Assembly (NCBI RefSeq): GCF_002261215.1
Contig: NZ_NEVS01000004.1
Location: 558,001 to 622,000, forward strand
DNA: 64,000 bases
From: Bordetella genomosp. 11
Lineage (GTDB): Bacteria > Pseudomonadota > Gammaproteobacteria > Burkholderiales > Burkholderiaceae_B
Direction: 5' to 3'
The notes below the pieces were generated by a model. The model was not told where the DNA came from and did no database searches. It saw only the letters and a list, made by a program, of their open reading frames with translations. The translations under genes were made by a program, and so were the position numbers. Of the stretch, positions 58,826 to 64,000 are shown one piece after another. Position 1 is the first letter of the stretch; every line of letters starts with the position of its first letter.

Positions 58826-59545
58826 GTGCTTGAATTCTTCCAGACGCTCAGTTGGGCGGCCGTTTTCCAGATCATCCTGATCGATATCCTGTTGGGCGGC
58901 GACAACGCCGTGGTCATCGCGCTGGCCTGCCGCAACCTGGCACCCAAGCAGCGGATGCAGGGCATCCTGTGGGGCACCGCCGGCGCCATCCTGCTGCGGG
59001 TCGTGCTGATTGCCTTCGCCCTGACCCTGTTGAACATTCCTTTCCTGAAGGTCGTAGGCGGCCTGTTGCTGCTGTGGATCGGCGTCAAGCTGCTGCTGCC
59101 GGAAGAGGAAGGGCACGACAAGATCAAGGGCGGCGCGTCCATCGTTTCCGCGATCAAGACGATCATCGTCGCGGATTTCGTCATGAGCCTGGACAACGTC
59201 ATCGCCATTGCCGGCGCCGCGCAGAATGCCGATCCCAGCCACCAGATCGGGCTTGTGGTGTTCGGCCTGCTGGTCAGCGTGCCGATCATCATCTGGGGTT
59301 CCACCCTGGTGCTCAAGCTCATCGACCGCTATCCGCTGGTGGTTATGTTCGGTGCCGGCCTGCTGGGCTGGATCGCGGGCGGGATGGTTATTACCGACGT
59401 TGTTGTCGAAGGTCAATTCGGGCCGCAGCCGGCTATGGTTAAATTGGGCGCTGAAATAGCCGGCGCGCTGTTCGTCGTTCTTTTGGGACGGTGGCTGGCA
59501 AGCCGCAAGGTCGTCTCCAAGGAATCCGTGCATGAGTCTGCTTAA
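58826..59545 (+). CDS. TerC family membrane protein (paralogue 2)
   Basis: A 239-residue paralogue with GGDNAVVIALACRNLAPKQ and DFVMSLDNVIAIAGAAQ at the same places as its neighbour; the two proteins are clearly related throughout but diverged. Start is GTG 58826, with GGGGGTTGTGAC upstream; no better ATG is near. The last 14 bases overlap the start of a small downstream gene. Tandem TerC duplication is seen in several relatives. Confidence 0.9.
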   Translation: MLEFFQTLSWAAVFQIILIDILLGGDNAVVIALACRNLAPKQRMQGILWGTAGAILLRVVLIAFALTLLNIPFLKVVGGLLLLWIGVKLLLPEEEGHDKIKGGASIVSAIKTIIVADFVMSLDNVIAIAGAAQNADPSHQIGLVVFGLLVSVPIIIWGSTLVLKLIDRYPLVVMFGAGLLGWIAGGMVITDVVVEGQFGPQPAMVKLGAEIAGALFVVLLGRWLASRKVVSKESVHESA

Positions 59546-59654
59546 AACTGGTAAATCCCAGCAATCCGAAACGGGCCTGAGCCTGCTCCAAGGCCTGTTC
59601 ATCCTCGCCGTGCTGGGGATTATTGTGACCGTGGTGGCCGCCCATTTCGCTTGA
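59532..59654 (+). CDS. 40-residue single-span peptide with pilin-like N-terminal helix
   Basis: Overlaps the TerC stop by 14 bases and ends 10 bases before hemC. AAGGA precedes the ATG. The sequence after residue 14 reads [21 protein letters not shown], which aligns with the type IV prepilin pattern G-F-x-L-x-E hydrophobic stretch, but residue 5 of the mature form is Gln instead of Glu, and no pilin body follows. It may be a simple membrane peptide. Confidence 0.7.
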   Translation: MSLLKTGKSQQSETGLSLLQGLFILAVLGIIVTVVAAHFA

Positions 59655-59664
59655 GCGTCCACCT

Positions 59665-60600
59665 GTGTCCCAACCTAGCCGTTTGATCATTGCCACCCGG
59701 GCAAGCCGCTTGGCGCTGTGGCAGGCCGAGCACGTGCGGGGCCGCCTGCTGGCCCTGTATCCGCACTGTGCGGTGGAGCTCCTGACGCTGACCTCGCGAG
59801 GCGACCAGATCCTGGATCGGACGCTTTCGAAGGTCGGCGGCAAGGGCTTGTTCGTCAAGGAACTGGAAAACGCGCTCCTGGACGGCCGGGCCGATCTGGC
59901 GGTGCATTCGCTCAAGGATGTGCCTATCGATCTGCAGGCTTCCTTCGAGCTGTGCGCCATGCTCGAGCGCGCCGATCCCCGCGATGCCTTCGTATCCAAC
60001 CGGTACGGGGCACTCCGGGATCTGCCGGAGGGCGCGGTGGTCGGCACTTCCAGCCTGCGCCGCGAATCCCAGATTCGCGCGCGTTACCCGCACCTCGTGG
60101 TGCGCCCTTTGCGTGGCAATCTGGATACGCGGCTCGCCAAACTCGATGCCGGCGGCTATGACGCGATCGTATTGGCGGCTGCCGGACTCGAACGCCTGGG
60201 GCTGGCGCAGCGCATCCGCGCCGTCCTGGACGTCGAGGAAAGCCTGCCAGCCGCGGGGCAGGGGGCATTGGGCATCGAAATCCGCGCGGATCGCGATGAC
60301 GCCCGCGCATGGCTGGCACCGCTGGCCTCGGCGCGCACCACAGCGTGCGTGACCGCCGAAAGGACGGTGTCGCGCACGCTCGGCGGTTCCTGCCAGGTGC
60401 CCCTGGGCGCCTATGCCACCAGCGACGGCACCAGCCTGCATTTGAGAGCGCTGGTCGCGTCGGCAGACGGTACGCGCGTGCTGCACGCCGAAGGCTCCGG
60501 CCCGGCGACGCAGGCCGAGTCCATAGGCGCGGCAGTGGCCCGGGAATTGTTGGACAAGGGCGCTTCTTCGCTCCTGGCCGAACTGCCGGCGCACGACTGA
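59665..60600 (+). CDS. hemC: Hydroxymethylbilane synthase
   Basis: HemC polymerises porphobilinogen in tetrapyrrole synthesis. The 311-residue protein has [39 protein letters not shown], the [13 protein letters not shown] loop and the cofactor cysteine in [12 protein letters not shown]. The start is GTG 59665. hemD follows after 22 bases. Confidence 0.98.
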   Translation: MSQPSRLIIATRASRLALWQAEHVRGRLLALYPHCAVELLTLTSRGDQILDRTLSKVGGKGLFVKELENALLDGRADLAVHSLKDVPIDLQASFELCAMLERADPRDAFVSNRYGALRDLPEGAVVGTSSLRRESQIRARYPHLVVRPLRGNLDTRLAKLDAGGYDAIVLAAAGLERLGLAQRIRAVLDVEESLPAAGQGALGIEIRADRDDARAWLAPLASARTTACVTAERTVSRTLGGSCQVPLGAYATSDGTSLHLRALVASADGTRVLHAEGSGPATQAESIGAAVARELLDKGASSLLAELPAHD

Positions 60601-60622
60601 GCCGCCTCGCGGAGCGCGCGTG

Positions 60623-61414
60623 ATGCCGAACGAGGCCCAGACGGCAATACTGACGCGTCCCGTGGGGCGCAACGAAGTACTGGCCACCCGCTTGCACGCG
60701 GCCGGCTGGCAGGTCCGGGCGTGGCCGGCGCTGAGTATCGAGCCGCTCGCCGCGGGGCCGGAGGGCATACCCCTGCCCGGCGATTTCGATCTGGCGGTGT
60801 TCGTCAGCGGCAACGCCGCGGCGCAATACCTGGAGCAACTGCGGGCGCTCGGCATGGCGGCCTGGCCCTCGTCCTGTATTGCCGCGGCCGTGGGACCCGC
60901 GACGGCCGCCCGCCTGCGGCAATCCGGCCAGTTGGACACGCAGTGCGCTATCGTCCATCCTGGCGCCGAGGCGCCACGCCACGATTCCGAAGCCTTGTGG
61001 GAGCTGTTGGCCGCGCGCGGACCCATTCCGCGCCGGGTGCTGCTGGTACGGGGTACCGCCGGCCGCGATTGGCTGGCGGAACAGCTTCATGGCCACGGAG
61101 CTTCGGTGCGCCTGCATGCGGTCTACCGGCGGGTACCGGCGCGCTGGGAGGCCGATGCGCTGGCGCAGCTGGGCCGCTGGGCGGCGGATGCGCATTATCC
61201 TACCTGGCTGCTGACCAGCGGCGAGAGTATCGACGCGGTAAGGGCGAACGTGGCGCGTGCGGCCACCGAAACCTGGTGGGACGCCTGTCGTTTTATCGTC
61301 ACCCATCCGCGGCTGGTCGACCGGCTAGCGCTTTCCGATGCCTCCGCCAGGCGGGCGGTACGGGTTTGCGCACCGGCAGAGGATGCCATCTTTAATGCTT
61401 TTGTTTCGGCTTGA
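60623..61414 (+). CDS. hemD: Uroporphyrinogen-III synthase
   Basis: HemD cyclises hydroxymethylbilane to uroporphyrinogen III. The 263-residue protein has the family's poorly conserved two-domain pattern: ILTRPVGRNEVLATRLHAAGW, FVSGNAAAQYLEQL, VLLVRGTAGRDWLAEQL and the C-terminal FIVTHPRLVDRL. ATG 60623 is preferred; GTG 60620 is a possible alternative. Sits between hemC and hemX. Confidence 0.95.
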   Translation: MPNEAQTAILTRPVGRNEVLATRLHAAGWQVRAWPALSIEPLAAGPEGIPLPGDFDLAVFVSGNAAAQYLEQLRALGMAAWPSSCIAAAVGPATAARLRQSGQLDTQCAIVHPGAEAPRHDSEALWELLAARGPIPRRVLLVRGTAGRDWLAEQLHGHGASVRLHAVYRRVPARWEADALAQLGRWAADAHYPTWLLTSGESIDAVRANVARAATETWWDACRFIVTHPRLVDRLALSDASARRAVRVCAPAEDAIFNAFVSA

Positions 61415-61451
61415 GTCATCGTTTCGCATTTGTACCGAATACAATCGCCCC

Positions 61452-62678
61452 ATGACAGAAAAGACTCCTGCCACCGATCCGGCCGCGGCGCCGGTCGTCT
61501 CCAATAATCCGACATCGGCCGACATGAAATCCGCTGGCCCGAAGAACGCCGCGTCCAGTCCTCCGTCGCCTCGCGCGGCGCGCAAAGGCGGGGCTTCCCC
61601 GCTGGTCGCAACCCTCGTTGTCGTCGTCCTGCTGGCGCTGGTCCTCGTGGCCGCCCTATGGATGCAACGGCAGCAGTTCCTGGCGGCGGGCCGCGAAATC
61701 GCCACCCGGCTGGATGCGCTGAACAGCGCGTTGAACCAGACGCGATCGGAGACGCGGCAGGCCTTGGCCCTGGCGCAGGTGCAGAGCGACAAGGTCGCCG
61801 CGCTGGAAGCCTCGGTGCAGGAAACGCAAAGCCAATACACGGCCCTGGAACAGGCATGGCAGGACTTCAACGACAACGTCAGCGATGACGTCCTCATCAA
61901 CGATGTCGAACGGTTGCTGACGATCGCCGACCAGCAGTTGCGGCTCGGCGGAAGCGTAAGCAATGCCATCGTCGCCATGGAAACGGCGCAATCGCGCTTG
62001 GCGCGCGCGGGGCGGCCACGCTATGCCAGCCTTCAGCAGACCATCAACGGCGATCTGGATCGCCTGCGCGCGGTCAAGACCATCGACGTGCCCATCCAGG
62101 CGGGCCGTATCGAACGCCTGGTCGCCCTGGTGGGCAAGGCGCCCCTTCTGGTACCCGATGCCGTGACGGCCGGCGCCGGCTCGGCGGCGCCCGCGGATGC
62201 TCCGGCGGCCGCCGGCCCCGCGCCCGCCCCCGTAGGGCCAGATCTGCCGCCGGATGCCGCCTGGTGGCAGCGCTGGCGCGCGGAGATCGCCTCCTGGCCC
62301 GCCCGCGCCGGCGGCGCCCTGGCGCATGAGCTGGGCGACCTGGTGCGTGTGCAGCGCGTGGACGAACCGGCCGCCTTGCTGCTGTCGACGGAGCAGGCGG
62401 AACAACTGCGTTCCACGCTGCGCCAGCGCTTGCTGACGGTGCAGTTGGCGCTGCTGATGCGTCAGCCCGTTATCTGGAAGAACGAACTGGATACCGTGAG
62501 CCGCACGTTGGATACCTATTACGACCGCCGTTCGCCCGATACCCTGGCCGCGCTCGGCCTGGCGCGTGAGCTGGCGCAGATCCAGATCGCGACACCCATG
62601 CCGGACCTGTCGGACAGTCTGAGCGCCATCGCGGCGCTGCGCGCGGACGGTTCGGGCACCGTCAAAGGGCGGGACTAA
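61452..62678 (+). CDS. hemX: HemX-like membrane protein
   Basis: A 408-residue protein, often named uroporphyrinogen-III C-methyltransferase-like, though catalytic motifs are absent. It has an N-terminal Pro/Ala-rich segment, one membrane helix (LVATLVVVVLLALVLVAAL, about residues 51-69), a coiled coil (ALNSALNQTRSETRQALALAQVQSDKVAALEASVQ in two parts) and a C-terminal periplasmic-like domain. Overlap of position with hemD and hemY supports a haem operon. Confidence 0.92.
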   Translation: MTEKTPATDPAAAPVVSNNPTSADMKSAGPKNAASSPPSPRAARKGGASPLVATLVVVVLLALVLVAALWMQRQQFLAAGREIATRLDALNSALNQTRSETRQALALAQVQSDKVAALEASVQETQSQYTALEQAWQDFNDNVSDDVLINDVERLLTIADQQLRLGGSVSNAIVAMETAQSRLARAGRPRYASLQQTINGDLDRLRAVKTIDVPIQAGRIERLVALVGKAPLLVPDAVTAGAGSAAPADAPAAAGPAPAPVGPDLPPDAAWWQRWRAEIASWPARAGGALAHELGDLVRVQRVDEPAALLLSTEQAEQLRSTLRQRLLTVQLALLMRQPVIWKNELDTVSRTLDTYYDRRSPDTLAALGLARELAQIQIATPMPDLSDSLSAIAALRADGSGTVKGRD

Positions 62679-62681
62679 ACC

Positions 62682-64000
62682 ATGCGCGCCTGGTTCTGGA
62701 CGCTATTGCTGGCGGTTGTCGCGGTTGCCGTGGCGGTGGTCCTGCGGGCCCACCCCGGCAATGTATTGCTGCTGGTCTGGCCGTATCGCGTGGAGCTCTC
62801 GCTGACCCTCGCGGTGTTGCTGTTGATCGCGCTATTCGTGGCCATTTACGTGGGGCTGCGGCTGCTGGCGTGGCTGTTGGCCATCCCGGAACGCATGCGC
62901 GCCTGGCGCGGGCGCCGCGCCCAGGCGCGCGACCACGAATTGCTCGAGCGTGGGTGGATCGGCTTGCTGGAAGGCCGCTATTCGCATGCCGAGAAGGACC
63001 TCGCCAAGCTGCTCGATCAGACCAAAGGCCGCAATCGCCGTGTGCTGGCCGCCCTATCGGCGGCGCGCGCCGCGCAGGGCCTGGGCGAATTCGTGCGGCG
63101 AGACGTCATGCTGGACCGGGCGCGGGAAGCCGCGGATAGCGAGCCAGGCCTCATCGAGGCCGTGGCCACCGTTACCGCCGACCTGCTGCTGGAGCAGGGG
63201 CAGCCGGCCCGCGCCCTGGAAGTGCTGGCTCCGCTGCAGGACGGAGGCGCGCGACATCTGAATACGATGCGCCTGCTGTTGCGCGCCGAGCGCGCGCTCG
63301 GCCATCACGAGCAGGTGTTTACGCTGGCGCGGGCGCTGTCGCGCCGTGGCGCCATGGCGCGCGACGAAGCCCTCCGCGTCATCGGCGTCTCGGGCGCGGC
63401 ACGCCTGCGTGCCGCCGCCGACGGCGATACGTGGCGTCCCATCTGGAAGGATCTCAAGGCGGAAGAACGCCTGCTGCCCGATATTGCCCTGGCCGGAGCG
63501 GCCGCCTTCGAAGCGGCCGGCGAGGCAGACGAGGCGGCGCGCATACTCGAGGCCGCCATCGCGCACGGCTTCGATGCGCGGCTGTTGGCGGCCTATTCGC
63601 GCTGTGATGCATCCCAGGTGCCGCGGCGCCTGGAGCGTGCCGAGAAATGGCTGCAGCAGCGTCCGACCGATCCGGACGTGCTGTGCGCGCTTGGCGTGCT
63701 CTGTCTCACTGGACAGCTGTGGGGGCAGGGCGAGCGCTATCTGAGGCGAGCCGTGGAACGTCGTCCCGACGCCCGCACGCACGCCTTGCTGGGCAGCCTG
63801 TATGACCGCCTGGATCGCCAGAACGACGCCGTGCGGCATTGGCGCCTGGCCACGGCGGCAGGGATTGCGCTGCCGGTGCTGGCCGCCGACGAAGCCTTGC
63901 CGGCTGCCGACACGCATGCCGATCCCTCGCGCGTGGATCCTGAAAGCGGATTCCTGTCGGACGCCGCGGAAGCCCCCGCGCCCGCCAGCGTCTACGTCCA
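62682..64000 (+). CDS. hemY: HemY-like TPR membrane protein (cut by the window end)
   Basis: The protoheme IX biosynthesis protein HemY family, which is a membrane-anchored TPR protein rather than the Bacillus oxidase of the same name. It begins MRAWFWTLLLAVVAVAV with two N-terminal helices to about residue 68, then TPR-like repeats (for example LLERGWIGLLEGRYSHAEKDLAKLLD). It starts 3 bases after the hemX stop. 439 codons are present and the frame is open at 64000, so the C-terminus lies outside. Confidence 0.93.
   Translation, partial: MRAWFWTLLLAVVAVAVAVVLRAHPGNVLLLVWPYRVELSLTLAVLLLIALFVAIYVGLRLLAWLLAIPERMRAWRGRRAQARDHELLERGWIGLLEGRYSHAEKDLAKLLDQTKGRNRRVLAALSAARAAQGLGEFVRRDVMLDRAREAADSEPGLIEAVATVTADLLLEQGQPARALEVLAPLQDGGARHLNTMRLLLRAERALGHHEQVFTLARALSRRGAMARDEALRVIGVSGAARLRAAADGDTWRPIWKDLKAEERLLPDIALAGAAAFEAAGEADEAARILEAAIAHGFDARLLAAYSRCDASQVPRRLERAEKWLQQRPTDPDVLCALGVLCLTGQLWGQGERYLRRAVERRPDARTHALLGSLYDRLDRQNDAVRHWRLATAAGIALPVLAADEALPAADTHADPSRVDPESGFLSDAAEAPAPASVYV

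Overview
The window looks like a chromosomal segment of a high-GC betaproteobacterium of the Alcaligenaceae, most like Bordetella or a close relative. This rests on protein-level familiarity (HisZ, the Lys/Ala-rich N-terminal extension of RpoD, the long PyrB, the hemCDXY set) and on gene neighbourhoods; no database search was possible. Most of it is ordinary housekeeping sequence, with one clear mobile element (a group II intron) and no IS, phage or CRISPR.

Layout. 1-2783: group II intron with an intact reverse transcriptase/maturase/HNH protein, sitting just before a terminator and hisZ. 2.9-6.0 kb: hisZ, purA, a phosphoribosyltransferase. 6.0-11.4 kb: rpsU, dnaG, rpoD, with a 669-base gap between dnaG and rpoD that holds a 19-bp triplicate repeat; then tRNA-Ile2(CAU). 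11.6-16.1 kb: AraC-type regulator and a tightly overlapping amidohydrolase-DoxX-XapX-DUF1275 operon. 16.4-22.4 kb (minus): aminotransferase, three-gene ABC importer and a threonine-aldolase-like enzyme, apparently one operon. 22.7-31.7 kb: OPT transporter, D-Ala-D-Ala carboxypeptidase, ornithine cyclodeaminase with an Lrp regulator, DHA2 MFS pump with MarR, a cyclase-family hydrolase. 32-39 kb: many small proteins (DUF3309, DUF1488, DUF2917, entericidin, lipoprotein, disordered peptides), a MocR regulator and a large FAD protein. 39-44.7 kb: TetR-MFS pair, an aspartate carbamoyltransferase with an N-terminal helix-turn-helix, RdgC, a stand-alone LigD polymerase domain. 45-49 kb (minus): TctDE-like two-component system and an MHS transporter. 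49-55 kb: recA-recX with a perfect LexA box, metR/metE, DUF2889. 55-64 kb: sucCD, two TerC paralogues behind an unusual 11-bp phased repeat array, a 40-residue pilin-like peptide, and hemC-hemD-hemX-hemY, the last cut by the window end.

How parts fit together. Several regulator/target pairs carry visible DNA sites: a long dyad between tetR and its MFS gene, overlapping palindromes before the MFS-marR operon, a 36-bp dyad before ornithine cyclodeaminase near an Lrp gene, a MetR box before metE and a LexA box before recA. The most intriguing case is pyrB: the enzyme carries its own helix-turn-helix-like domain, and a perfect 8-3-8 palindrome overlaps its predicted -10, with a further half-site 41 bp upstream and another inside the gene. 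That suggests an autoregulatory enzyme, which remains an inference. The second is the 11-bp direct-repeat array upstream of terC, which resembles an OmpR/PhoB-type binding array.
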